Notes: generated by a model from the sequence alone, not told the origin. 64,000 bases of DNA from Cristatella mucedo (GCA_009760855.2 WPIO01000013.1:5452501-5516500); one strand, 5' to 3'; positions 1 through 10,728 are shown, counted from the first letter of the stretch. A program made the numbers and translations.

Positions 1-647
1 GCCAACAAACTTTTTTCCCTTTTTAGCTGAATGAGGCTTCGTGTCGACGAGCTTTTGGACGCCGCTTCCTCTCCCCAACACACAATATCTCACGAGTTAA
101 TAGAAAGAGTAAACCTATAAAATAATAAAGTGGCTAAGCAACAAGTTTCCAAAGTGCACAAAGCGGGTTTACAAACGGCTGTAGAAGTGAACGGATTGAC
201 CTCTCTCGCGCTCTCATGAAGGTCAAGGCCTTACCTAACGGCAAAATCCTCGCTATGACCTTGGTCCGCATTAATAGCCCTGTAACTATGTCATCCACCG
301 GTTTTGACTCAGCATTTCTGTTTACTTACAGGCGATAAGAGCTACAATACAAAAGGCGGCAAAGTTCAACTGCACAGTCCAGCGGTGAGAGTCGTTAAGC
401 AAGCATCGCTTAGTCGATCCGTCGCCTAATGTAGCTAGTGCTCATCGAATCAATGCCGTTTTTTATCAAAGGAACTTACTTAATATGTGCACCGCACCGC
501 TTTACCCGCACTGTCACTTGGACGTGGTAAAAATGCGTTTATTATCTGGTTAATAGTAATTCGGCAGAATCGTCGCCAGATGTGCCGACACGCAGTTCTA
601 TAAAGCAATATTGCTCTGGAAATATATTTAGCTACGGGCATATCTTT
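1..647. other. No recognisable feature
   Basis: Mixed-composition sequence with no open frame above background and no match to the repeats described here. Confidence 0.5.
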
Positions 648-1395
648 GTAACCGAGTTCCAGGGGTCAGAGGCTAATTCCGGCCAAACCCGCCATACTCC
701 TGCCACGCTGCCGCTCGCCATGACGCCGAGCTAGGGTAAGTTGAGCGGCCGTCAGGTTAGACCTCTTTATGATAACGCATGCGCCAACAACAACAGGGCA
801 ACTAAACAAGTCTACAGTGAGGGTGAGGGTCCTTTACACAGTACACTACGGGGGCGCAAAACGACGCAGCAAGCACAAACAAACGTCTTGGTTGGGCTCA
901 GTCGGCTTCTGCAGTCCTGTCGTTGTACCGACTCCGAATCGCACAGTACGAGCGTACGCCGTCCAAAACCTGGCTAGCTGAGTAACTGCTGGCCAGTCCG
1001 AGTCGACAACTACCACAGTCGTAAGCTTCCGACGAAAGACTCTAACACACGGGGGGGTCACGAACACGCTACACGGGGAACGCGGAATAAAAAAACAAGT
1101 CAACAATGAGCGAGCTATCCAGCTCCGCTCGGGCCTTGGGTACTCGTTCCCTTGCGTGCGTGGCAGCATCGCCGCAGCACGCCTGCAAGAATCCAGGTGC
1201 ATAACTCGGCGAGACCGGGAGCCTCCAACACTACGACTTACTCGGCCAACTTCCCGTACCCAAGAGCCCCGGTGACCTCACGTCACCACACATGTCTTAG
1301 GTCCGACCCCGGCCTAGCCGGAGACCCTCATTACAGCAGCCTGGTCCCAGCCAACCGAACCCAGCCTGCTTACATCTTAGCGTCCACGGGAGTCA
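648..1395 (+). mobile_element. LTR-2 copy, 3'-truncated
   Basis: It starts TGTAACCGAGTTCC and matches 37725-38459 (minus) over about 740 bp, including ACCTCTTTAT, the GCGCAAAACGACGCAGCAAGCAC region and GTGCATAACTCGGCGAGACCGG. Similarity stops near 1395; the polyadenylation part seen in the other copy is absent. GC-rich and CpG-rich, like a U3/promoter. Confidence 0.6.
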
Positions 1396-1879
1396 AACCC
1401 ATAATCTCTCAAAACTGTGGCAAATTTTAGAAAATTCGACTATTGTCGAAACTCGTGGCTGGTACCCGCCCGACCAACTGCTATCATTCCGGAAGCAATA
1501 CCCTGGTCGTAGAAGATCAAGCGAGTTGGAGTTTTTGTCGCCGCCTCAACCCACCCCCAGCTCGGCACAGACAGGCTGCTTGCACTGATGATGGATATGG
1601 GGGAACTGCAGCAGTTCTCGAACGTACGTGAGTGTGCCGCTGCCAACCTCGCCGTCCTCTGCCGTCATCGCTGCCCCTGCGATCGTCCGGTCTATCTGAA
1701 CGCCGTTCTGCCTTCCTCTCGGCGGCGTGGCCGGTGGTTCACGAGCAGCAAGCTCTATACCGTTTACCTTCCGAACGAATCCTCTCAACGGACGAGAGAG
1801 CACATGAAAGAAGCATGCAGTATGTAGCACGTAGTACATACTTTACTGCGGCACCGGTTTCAGCTGAAACCTCGCGCCC

Positions 1880-2290
1880 TCGGGTAGGTCTGCTACGGAC
1901 AATAAATTACATTTTCCTTTTCCTACACTTGTAGACCTTTAGCGACAGAAGCTTTTGCTCTGGAGGTCCTCACAGACTGTGGAACTCGCTTCTAAAATTC
2001 TTGCACAGCGAGTTCTACTCTCCGGCTGCCGACTGGGACACATCATCTGCTGCAGCCCTGAGCTGCTACTCACTTCCTCGACTGCCGTTCTGACTCAGCT
2101 ATGTTTCTCACTTTCTCTTTGTTGCGCGAGCTGAGGTCTGCCGGCTTCCACGTGCGTACCGAAAGCCGCGTAGGCTTTGATTTCGCTATGGAAACTCTCC
2201 TGCGTAGCACACGCTTAGTCTTTGTGGAGTTACAGTCGGAGATACAGTTCGCCAACTTTCGGAATTCTCCGGATCAGTGCAACTTAAGCT
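1880..2290 (+). mobile_element. LINE-B C-terminal fragment
   Basis: Matches the other LINE-B copies: INKLHFPFPTLVDL*RQKLLLWRS (equivalent to [22 protein letters not shown]), then a 3' region containing CAGCTATGTTTCTCACTTTC, CGTACCGAAAGC and GTGGAGTTACAGTCGGAGATAC. Frames are broken. Confidence 0.6.
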
Positions 2291-2460
2291 TAATGAGATA
2301 TGAGATTAATGTATAGAGCTAAAACCACTTCTTGGTGCGTCATTGAGGAAACACGGCACAAGTTTATCGAAACACATTAGCATTCTCTGGCTGAGCCCCC
2401 ACTTGATCCAAGCGCCCTCATTAAACCGGCTATGCTTATGCACCAAGATTAAAGATCCAC

Positions 2461-3115
2461 AAAATAATAACAATAATAAAACACTGTTGTGTAGCATCAT
2501 CAGAGAAATTAATCTTTTCTAGGCACTTGGCTGATGCTGTAATGGAAGCATGATCACATGGTTAGTAGTAACATGCTCAATGGTAACAAGTGTTACGGTT
2601 GAAGATACCTTGCACACTGCCAACATGTAAATATAGCTAGTGTAATATAGCGTCAACACACATGAGCACACAAAGGATAAATCACGAGGACCCACCAAAT
2701 GCTGAGAGAAGCAGGTGCGTTTTGAGCTTATTTCTAGATGTCAAGACATGGAATGTCGTGACGTCAGTCAGGAGTGAGTTCCACGCTTTGGGAGCACGCG
2801 AACTGAAAGCACTGTCTCCTACGGCAGAGCCCAATTTTTAGTGTTGTGCTATCCAATTTCTGAGTCACAGTTGGTTTTCCCATAACTAGTTTGTTTGTTT
2901 CATCGCCATTCAATTTTAGGAAGTTTGCTGCCATCCATCTGCAGATGCCGGCAATACACAGAACAACGGAATTGAGAGAATAAGGAGATCTGGAGGAATT
3001 CTGGGAAAAATCAACGCATAGGTTGACAACTGCGTTGTCATCTGCATAGAAGTTACAGCCAAGATTGTGCTTGGCGACCACATCGGCAAGAGGGAGAATG
3101 TCAATTGTGAAATAT
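2461..3115 (-). mobile_element. LINE-A fragment with YADD motif, internal deletion
   Basis: Read on the minus strand: the reverse transcriptase motif CNFYADDNAV, then RWMAANFLKLNGDETNKLVMG, a jump to the C-terminal end (SRAPKAWNS.. region), then the 3' UTR and an AAT-rich tail at 2461-2475. This is the typical layout of an L2/CR1-like LINE ORF2. Frameshifts and a deletion of the middle make it dead. Confidence 0.8.
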
Positions 3116-3117
3116 TA

Positions 3118-3284
3118 ATGATAATAATAATGCACTTGATAAAAGCGCACTGAGAGAAATCAATCTCTTTCTAGGCACTTTGCATTTGCTGCAAAGGGAA
3201 ACGCGATTGAATGGTGAGTAATATCATGCTTGATAAACAACATAAATAACATGGTTAGGGGTGACATGCACAGGGTCAGCATTG
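3118..3284 (-). mobile_element. LINE-A 3' UTR, 3' end of a copy split by LTR-1
   Basis: The tail TAATGATAATAATAATGCAC is followed by the 3' stem-loop region and 3' UTR up to GGGTCAGCAT. The same copy resumes at 4643-5067 and 6149-6212, between and beyond the two LTR-1 elements. Confidence 0.8.
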
Positions 3285-4642
3285 TGTAACGCCGAAGGCT
3301 CGGCGGAGTAGGCTTGACCTGCCGCTTACCTAGCGGCGTAACCTAGCGCCTAATGCCGTTCGGTGCGCGCCTACGCGCAATAAGCTGGCCGCCACGAAAC
3401 GAGCGTTTCTGGCGCCGACCTGCTTACCGTTACTAAAGGGGGTCGTGAGTCCGCGGCGTGAATTGGAAAGCAAGACACACAAATTGGGGATTTTACTGAA
3501 CTTTATTCGCAAGCGCACGAAGTCGCTGCGCGTCTAGTTTAGCTTTATCTCCACATTCCTCGCACGTTCTCAACAGCACCAACACTCTTGCGGAGGGAAT
3601 ACTTCTCCATACTGAGCGCGAACCAGAGCCTAAACCCTAACCGGAGAACTTGGACTTCGTTTCCACCAGTGCGGAAGGAATACCCCAAACACGCCAACTC
3701 AAACACTCTTGCGGAGGGAGTACTTCTCCACACTGAAGCGCGAACCGGAGCCTAAACCCTAACCGGAGAACTAAGACTCGGTTTCCACCAGTACGGCAGG
3801 AATACTCCACACACGCCAACTCAAGCACTCCTGTAGAGAAAACACGTCTCCACACTTACGCTACTTACATCTACACTGGGGAACGCCCCAAGTAGACAGA
3901 GCTCGAACCAGAGCCTAAACCCTAACCGGAGAACTAGGACTCCACACTCGCCAACTACGCCTAGCTCGCACCGGCAAATCCTTACGCCAAGATCACGTGC
4001 TAGCGCGCACACACAAAACAAAAGAAACACAAAATGCCAGCTCGGGCGCGATACGAACGTATTCGGGTGAGTCCACCGAATCCTCCTAGCGCTGTCTCGC
4101 CCTGTTCCGTCAATCGCCGACGAACAGCCCGCCCTAATCCCTCGCTTTCAGAGAAAAACGAGTCCGACGGCGTCGAAGCTCGGAGCCGGACAGAAGACCA
4201 AAAAGACACCAAGAGCGAGCGTCGCTCGACTCTTAAATACCTAGCTGAGACAATGGGGCTAGAGCTGAGTGGTATTGGGCCCGACACCTTGGCCCATTAC
4301 GGTAAGGAATTAATACCGTCACTAGGCCACTGGAAGGGCACCTCTGTCCAGATTGAATGGCGAATGGGTTCCAGACGATTCTTTCTTGGAAAGAGTGAAG
4401 GCGGAGGTTGACAGGCCAGCCAACATCTATCAGCAGCTATCGCTTCCGCGGGTATCGGACCAATTTTAAAGGCCGAATCGCCACCGCTCGTCTCAGAGCT
4501 TCCTGGCTTGATCTCAAGCGCTTCCTCTCTAACCGCACTGACGCTCCTCTCTGGCTCACTGCTCCAGGACAAAGGAGTTCTAGCCCGCCTCCGAACAGCT
4601 CTTGTTCGCGCTAAAATTCAGCCAAGGACAGCAGGCGCTACA
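3285..4642 (-). mobile_element. LTR-1 copy, left arm of inverted pair (probable solo LTR)
   Basis: Ends are TGTAACGCC (3285) and GGCGCTACA (4642). It is a near-identical inverted copy of 5068-6148, so in its own orientation it reads on the minus strand with an AATAAA signal in the same place. It is about 280 bp longer because a block containing 'gagcctaaaccctaaccggagaac' (units at about 3621, 3743 and 3906) is tandemly repeated; the right arm has one unit. A 20-bp insertion near 4535 is also private to this arm. It lies inside a LINE-A 3' region, but no target duplication is visible and about 140 bp of the LINE are missing at the junction. Confidence 0.7.
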
Positions 4643-5067
4643 AAACTATGTGGTCAAGTCAGGGGATGTTGTGACGCAAGTCGGGAGGGAGTTCCAGGCT
4701 TTGGGAGCATACGAACTAAATGCACGGTCTCCAAAGGATTTGAGGTTTGTACGAGGTATTGGTAGACTGTCGGATTCCGAAAAGTGGGTGGTACGATGCT
4801 TGGCCTGGTGGGGGAGTAGATCTGAGAGATAGGCTGGAGCCAAAGAATGAAGGGACCTAAAGGAGAGCAACAAAACCTTGACGTCGATCCGTTGCTTGAC
4901 TCGTAGCCAGTGCAGGTCGGCGAGAAGTGGTGTGATGTGGCAACTTCGAAGCTCACGACAGACAAGCGTAGCTTCTGAGTTTTGCACCAGCTGTAATTGC
5001 CTGATTCCACATGCCGGTAAGCCAGCAAGCAGTGAGTTGTAGAAGTCATGACGGGATGTTACAAATG
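4643..5067 (-). mobile_element. LINE-A reverse transcriptase C-terminus between the LTR-1 arms
   Basis: On the minus strand it encodes FVTSRHDFYNSLLAGLP, ADLHWLRVKQRIDVK, SLHSLAPAYLSDLLPHQ and PKAWNSLPTCVTTSPDLTT without a stop. This is the C-terminal part of LINE-A ORF2. The frame runs on into the LTR-1 sequence, producing a chance 211-codon chimeric frame (4646-5281). The LINE continues at 6149. Confidence 0.85.
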
Positions 5068-5449
5068 TGTAGCGCCCTACTGGCCTTGGCTGAATTTTAG
5101 CGCGAACAAGAGCTTTTCGGAGGCGGGCTAGAGCTCCTTTGTCCTGAAGAAGTGAGCCGGAGAGGAAGCGCTTAAGAGCAAGCCAGGAAGCTCTGAGACG
5201 AGCGGTGGCGATTCGGCCTTTAAAATTGGCCCGATACCCGTGGAAGCGATAGCTGCTGATAGATGTTGGCTGGCCTGTCAACCTCCGCCTTCACTCTTTC
5301 CAAGAAAGAATCGTCTGGAACCCATTCGCCATTCAATCTGGACAGAGGTGCCCTTCCAGTGGCCTAGTGACGGTATTAATTCCTTACCGTAATGGGCCAA
5401 GGTGTCGGGCCCAATACCACTCAGCTCTAGCCCCATTGTCTCAGCTAGG

Positions 5450-5457
5450 TATTTAAG
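5450..5457 (+). promoter_or_regulatory. TATA-like box of LTR-1
   Basis: TATTTAAG about 380 bp into the LTR-1 element, upstream of its polyadenylation signal as expected for a U3 promoter. The same sequence occurs on the minus strand in the left arm. Confidence 0.4.
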
Positions 5458-5925
5458 AGTCGAGCGACGCTCGCTCTTGGTGTCTTTTTGGTCTTCTGTC
5501 CGGCTCCGAGCTTCGACGCCGTCGGACTCGTTTTTCTCTGAAAGCGAGGGATTAGGGCGGGCTGTTCGTCGGCGATTGACGGAACAGGGCGAGACAGCGC
5601 TAGGAGGATTCGGTGGACTCACCCGAATACGTTCGTATCGCGCCCGAGCTGGCATTTTGTGTTTCTTTTGTTTTGTGTGTGCGCGCTAGCACGTGGTCTT
5701 GGCATAGGGATTTGCCGGTGCGAACTAGGCGTAGTTGGCGTGTGTGGAGTATTCCTGCCGCACTGGTGGAAACCGAGTTCTAGTTCTCCGGTTAGGGTTT
5801 AGGCTCCGGTTCGCGCTTCAGTGTGGAGAGGTATTTCCTCCGCAAGAGTGTTGGTGCTGTTGAGAACGTGCGAGGAGTGTGGAGATAAAGCTGAACTAGA
5901 CGCGCAGCGACTTTGTGCGCTTGCG

Positions 5926-5931
5926 AATAAA
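5926..5931 (+). promoter_or_regulatory. Polyadenylation signal of LTR-1
   Basis: AATAAA within GCGAATAAAGTTCAG, present in both arms of the inverted pair. The diverged third copy has CAAATGAAG at the equivalent place (about 42280), so the signal is lost there. Confidence 0.5.
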
Positions 5932-6148
5932 GTTCAGTAAAATCTCCAATTTGTGTGTCTCGCTTTCCAATTCACGCCGCGGACTCACGACCCCCTTTAG
6001 TAACGGTAAGCAGGTCGGCGCCAGAAACGCTCGTTTCGTGGCGGCCAGCTTATTGCGTGTAGGCGCGCACCGAACGGCATTAGGTGATAGGCTACGCCGC
6101 TAGGTAAGCGGCAGGTCAAGCCTACTCCGCCGAGCCTTCGGCGTTACA

Positions 6149-6212
6149 AATGCATGGACCAACTTAGACGTGGTATCCCAACAAGACCGAATTTTAGCAA
6201 TCTTATGATCGA
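6149..6212 (-). mobile_element. LINE-A continuation on the far side of LTR-1
   Basis: AATGCATGGACCAACTTAGACGTGG continues the coding sequence interrupted at 5067 (FVTSR.. preceded by SKLVHA). Its presence defines the LTR-1 insertion site and the AATG duplication. Confidence 0.75.
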
Positions 6213-6218
6213 GCATCC

Positions 6219-6327
6219 CGACCCTGGCCACGTGGGCGATTCTTTATTGTCCACTTCAAGTGGTGGTGGTAGCTCGTAAGGCTCTTCTGCTCTATTCAAA
6301 TAAGGCTCTTAAATAAGCTAACCATCT
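6219..6327 (+). mobile_element. SINE-A, 5'-truncated
   Basis: Body part only (GGCGATTCTTTATTGTCCACTTCAAGTGGTGG, AAGGCTCTTCTGC), starting where the split LINE-A copy ends. Confidence 0.55.
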
Positions 6328-6539
6328 ATACAATGAGTTATATATTTTTGCAGCACCTTAAATGTACGATTAAGCAGGAGATTCAAAATTGCATTAGGTG
6401 CAAGCTAAAACGGCTGCCAGCACTACACACGACACTTTATACAGAAAGCTTGAAGTAGATGGAAGTAAGTTAGATTAAGTTAAACCAGTTTAGTTCTAGC
6501 AGAAACTGAAGGAAAGGCTTGCCTGCTTAGCCTTAAGGT

Positions 6540-6713
6540 GAGCCATGATGACATGTTACATAGGGCGGTTGCTTTTTACGACCTCGGTCCCGATGTCGTG
6601 GGTTCGAATTTTGCGGTGGGCGATCCTTTACTGCTACTGCAAGCGATGGTGATAGCCTTAAGGCTCTTCTGTCACTAAACAAACGAGGCGGTTAAATCAG
6701 CTAGTATTTTTTA
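6540..6713 (+). mobile_element. SINE-A copy
   Basis: The tRNA-derived head has a B box GGTTCGAATTTTGC, followed by the conserved body (CGATCCTTTACTGCTACTGCAAGCGATGG, GCTCTTCTGTC) and end (TTAAATCAGCTAGTATTTTTTAAA). Confidence 0.75.
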
Positions 6714-6779
6714 AAGTCGGGTATGGCTTGCCTGCCACTGGTGCCCGTGGACCTGAGTACTGACTTTCTTCCGTAACGT

Positions 6780-7318
6780 CCTGACGACTGGTGGCAGAAA
6801 ATATTTTCTAAAACTAAACGACGATAAAAAAAATTATAAAACTAACCGATGATAAAACTAACTTACTAGTTATGGACAAACCCAGTGTAATTCACAAATT
6901 GGAAAGGCTGACGCTCAAAATTGGCTCTGCCAGCATATCTCCTGTTGAATCAACTCGAAATCTAGGTGTCATGTTCCAAAGTGACCTCTCGTAAGACGAC
7001 CACATTAGCTCCACAATCAAGTCTGTCAACCTCCAGCTACATAACATTACTGAAATTCATCCCGACATCCCCTGACTTGACCACATTTAAAAAGAAATTA
7101 AAAACGCACTTATTAGTAACAGCATTTAGTGAGTCCCTCTGATTCGTCATTTATGCGCTTATGCATGCTGGCACTGTGCATGCTGCCACTAACCACACTT
7201 GCATGCTGACCCTGTGCATGTTACCCCTAACCATGTTATTCGTGTTGGTTATTGAGCAGGCTACCACTAATCATTCGATCGTGTTCTCTGAGGGCGCTTT
7301 ATCAAGTGTATTATTATT
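6780..7318 (+). mobile_element. LINE-A fragment, internal deletion, complete 3' UTR
   Basis: Encodes the TNLLVMDKPSVIHKLERLTLKIG block and the NITEIH region, then jumps to the last coding residues (TSPDLTTFKKKLKTHLL) and the whole 3' UTR with ATGCATGCTGGCACTGTGC repeats. It ends at GCGCTTTATCAAGTGTATTATTATT. A TAA interrupts the frame at SDLS*. Confidence 0.8.
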
Positions 7319-7319
7319 A

Positions 7320-7465
7320 AAACTCTAGGTCCCAGGCTATGAAAGGCCTTAAGAGAACCTAATCGCTATCCAGGAACTTGGCATGTGCCGAAGGGCTCGA
7401 GCCCACGATCTCCTCGGTCGTTAAAGGCGAGCATTTTATCCGTGGGTCAAACCAGGGCGGCAAAA
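7320..7465 (-). mobile_element. SINE-B copy, decayed
   Basis: Minus strand: TTTGACCCACGGATAAAATG, GATCGTGGGCTCGAGCCCTT, a degraded linker and tail (CCAGGATAGCGATTAGGTTC). It abuts the 3' end of the LINE-A copy at 7318. Confidence 0.55.
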
Positions 7466-9116
7466 GCGATGGGGTAGCAAGTCAAGATCGACGGGAAAAG
7501 CAATAAAGGTGGGCTCAGGTCAGGGCGGACAGACTCTTTGCTCTGGGCAACGTGTCAGCAGAGGCCTGACCACCTAACTCGTGGATATTTTTTATCACTA
7601 TGCTCTGTCGCTCAAGTGACCGATTTCGGCAAGCAGCAAAAGGCTCCTATGGCAGATGGCCGGCTGTTCTGCATAACTGCATCCTTTCTTGTAGCAAGGC
7701 CGGAGGACGAGCAGGGAACGTGCAGCTCGAGCGCACGCTGTGCACGTACCGATAGGCCGACTGCAGCGATGCCGTGCTCGGCGACTCTGCGACCAGCAAT
7801 CAAGGCCTGAGAACAAAGAGCTAGAGCAGCTCGACCATGCTGACTGCCTCATAGGTTCCAACCAAAGGCTCCAGCCAAAGTATCTAGCAAAGAACTGGTC
7901 TCTCTCTCAGGACTGCCGCTGCTCCAAAAACCAACGTGAACGTTGTTACCCACGCGAGAGCCACTCACGTCTACATGAGGTTACAGACAGAGACGCGCTA
8001 CAGTAGTATTTTTGCTCACCCCAAAAAGTCAGAGTATAAATTGGCTAAATGTGCTGTATAATTGAAATAGCAAAGTCAAAAGCGTACTCACAAAGCGAAT
8101 GTATAATTGAAATTAAGAACGCAACTTTCTCTCATTGGCTGTACAAAGCTGCACATGCGAAGCTGCAACTAGTTCTAGAATGCATTCCCGATTGCATCCC
8201 TTCATCAGCTCTTTGGCAGTGATCGGGAACAAGAGGCTATCTTTGCTGAATGCAGCAATCTAATACTACCTAGACGCGGTAGTAGATGTCTGCAGGCTCC
8301 ATCTGCAGCTCGGAAGAACTTTGTCGACATGATGAAAGCAAATCTTGCACTGGCGTCCCTACAAGCAATCAAAGTCCATTGGTCATTGCTGCCACGGCCA
8401 AGGCCACCTGACACCCCCTAAAAAAGATGACAAGTCAAAAGAAGCCAGAGTGATAAAGCCTATCTTAGTTTCCTGCTTTGGGTGTTTCGTGATTGCTTAG
8501 GCCTTGAAATAATAGAAAGTGGCTCTTCTTCCTTTCATACTTGTAATATTTTAAAATATACCTCTTTTCTGTAAGGATAGAGGCATTATTTGAGTGCACG
8601 TTGGGTCATAAAAACCAATAAATGGATCAAAATTAACAGAAATTTATGAAAAAATATGTATTAAAATTTATAAAAATATAAATTATAAAAATATTAAAAT
8701 CGTTTTCACGAATCGGCTCCTGTGTGTAATCCCTAAACATGTCATCTTACCGTCTCTGAAAGCAGAGCTAAAGGCGAATTTGTCAGCACTCCCCAAACAG
8801 CTTAAGTACGCAAGCGGCTATTCACTACAACTCGAAATGCTTGCATTTAGCGTCGTAATGACGCATGCATCAATCAAACGACCGGGAACTACACTACCCA
8901 GAAACCGATTCGTTTGCTCAAGTTTCACGATGGCACCAGAAAGCCCGGAAAATTGAGCCGATACACACGCAGCCCTGAATAGCCTAAAGCGCAGAGCCAT
9001 AGGGCGATGCCATAGCTCTTGCATACGAGGAAGGAGAACGAAAGGTGCAGAAAACCCCATAACGAAAAACCGAAAACCCCACAACGCTAGTACCTAAGCA
9101 GACTGCTGGAGACGCT
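7466..9116. other. No recognisable feature
   Basis: Short overlapping open frames only (for example 7538-7810, 8818-9084 minus), none with a recognisable domain. 8560-8705 is very AT-rich. Confidence 0.45.
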
Positions 9117-9728
9117 ATGCACTACTCGAAGATGCTCGGATATTCGTCCTCGTGGGCTCATTCCTTAAAGTGCCCCAATACTGCGCAGGGATTGCTAACG
9201 TCTCCGCTAGCAGCTTTCTGCACATTACCGTTAGAGCATGCCGCGCGGGCAAGCGCCGGCAGTAGCGGCAAGTGGCCTCCTGACGACCGGGCCGAAGCAG
9301 CCGAAGCAGTAGCAGCAGCAGCAACAGCAGAGCTGGCAGTAGTGGCCGCCAGCCGAAGAGCCGGCGGCAGGCTTCGGCGAAATACCCTACCCAAGTTTCC
9401 TGCGAAGCCAGGAGGCCACTGCCTCTGGCAGCAGCTGCAGCAGCGTCGGCACGGTGGCAGCAGCAGGCCAAAGAGCTCCAGCTGCACGTCCAGCTTCCAC
9501 AAGTTGCCGTCGTCTTCGGCTGCCGCAGCTGTCTCCGAGGAGGCGGTGGCAGCAGCCGAAGCCAGCCGCAAGCGGTCGGCCAGCAAGCGCACTGCAGCTC
9601 GAGCCCTCTCCACTAGCGCTCGGCCGCATGCGCCCGTGACACCGTCGTACGAGCAGTGGTCGCCCCAGCGGCCACCGGCAGCTGCCTGCCGATACTTTGA
9701 CGGAACGTCGAAGTCGCCTGAGCAGTAA
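9117..9728 (+). CDS. Possible GC-rich exon, unrecognised
   Basis: A 203-codon plus-strand frame rich in Ala, Ser and Arg, ending with a TAA shortly before a (CA)n microsatellite. The second half (RNTLPKFPAKPGG to YFDGTSKSPEQ) has a balanced composition. An almost co-extensive minus-strand frame (9158-9739) is also open, so the coding strand cannot be settled by eye. The stretch stands out from its AT-rich surroundings as a GC-rich, CAG/CTG-rich block like the 10.7-12.5 and 19.5-20.7 kb blocks. Confidence 0.28.
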   Translation: MHYSKMLGYSSSWAHSLKCPNTAQGLLTSPLAAFCTLPLEHAARASAGSSGKWPPDDRAEAAEAVAAAATAELAVVAASRRAGGRLRRNTLPKFPAKPGGHCLWQQLQQRRHGGSSRPKSSSCTSSFHKLPSSSAAAAVSEEAVAAAEASRKRSASKRTAARALSTSARPHAPVTPSYEQWSPQRPPAAACRYFDGTSKSPEQ

Positions 9729-9843
9729 ATGGTAAACAAGCACCGTCAACTGGCAGCAACGGCAGGGCATGCTCGACAATCGCAGACACGGGCCAGCACA
9801 CGTGCGGGCACATACAGGCAGCGCACAATGCACAAAAGCACAG

Positions 9844-9852
9844 CACACACAC

Positions 9853-9930
<78 letters not shown>
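9844..9930. repeat. (CA)n microsatellite
   Basis: About 43 CA units with one CG interruption near the start. Creates long Cys/Val and Thr/His artefact frames. Confidence 0.98.
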
Positions 9931-9935
<5 letters not shown>

Positions 9936-10728
9936 TAAAAACACAAAGACACATGAGCACAAGCATTGGATCAGTGTGTTTTCTGACAGAAAAACATGCC
10001 CATCTAACAACCATCGACTGAGGTCAGATCGAATTGCATGAAGCAGCCAGTACATGCATTGAACAACGCTGGCTCTAACGGCCACACAAATTCTTAGCAA
10101 ACCAGTCTCAGCCTGGTAAGGGGATAGACCTTGATGGGCACGGCACTAGGTCGAGCTACTTTTTAGAAATATGCCCGGAAAAGCTCTCAACACTAAAAAA
10201 ACGTATTGTCTGAATTTCCATTATTTTTTAAGTGTTTATAATAGCTTTTTGTTAACATCGTGAAAAATTTTGGAAACCATCTTCTCAGCCGAACCCAAGT
10301 CAGCAACACACCTAGCTATCATTGTGGTGATCTAGCCGATCAGTTTTCTAGAATGTTTGCTCTATTAATCTTTCTTCTATCAAGTTAAGTCAGATTGTAG
10401 GGCAAATCACTCCAGAGTCATCACTGATGTAAGTGTATAAGGATCTTACACACACTTATACCTTACAGTTTATACGGGGACAATGACTTAAGTGATGCAT
10501 CTCAGCTAGTTCTGCAAGATCTGCAAATGTCGATACCACAGATCAGCAAATCCTGCATGAGTACCTGTCACCTTGCCTAAACATCATAGAGGCACAATGT
10601 TGCTAAGGTTTTAGGCTCAGCCTCAGCATGACAATTCGGGGAGAGTGGCCGTCAAGGACCAACGGTCATCTAGTGATCGAGCCGTTGAAGTATAGCATGC
10701 CTCGTGGATCAGCTTGAGGCCCCCTCCC

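Larger units (their letters stand above)
5068..6148 (+). mobile_element. LTR-1 copy, right arm of inverted pair (probable solo LTR)
   Basis: The element runs from TGTAGCGCC to GGCGTTACA and is flanked by the 4-bp duplication AATG (5064-5067 and 6149-6152). It interrupts a LINE-A coding sequence that resumes exactly on the other side. TG...CA ends of the TGTARCG/CGTTACA type with a short target duplication are typical of Ty3/Gypsy-group LTRs. A TATA-like TATTTAAG lies at 5450-5457 and AATAAA at 5926-5931, giving a U3-R-U5 order on the plus strand. No internal retrotransposon genes accompany it. An antisense 125-codon frame lies at 5278-5655. Confidence 0.75.

Noticed and set aside
3621-3645. 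AAACCCTAACC motifs taken at first for telomere-like repeats
   Set aside because: Only one TAAACCCTAACC per unit of 120-160 bp, within a tandem block of LTR-1; not a telomeric array.
6001-6040. GTCGGCGCCAGAAACGC considered as a primer-binding site next to an LTR
   Set aside because: It lies inside the element before its CGTTACA end and within the repeated unit, so it is part of the LTR-like sequence rather than downstream of it.
9746-10014. Long Cys/Val-rich open frames
   Set aside because: They are translations of the (CA)n microsatellite.
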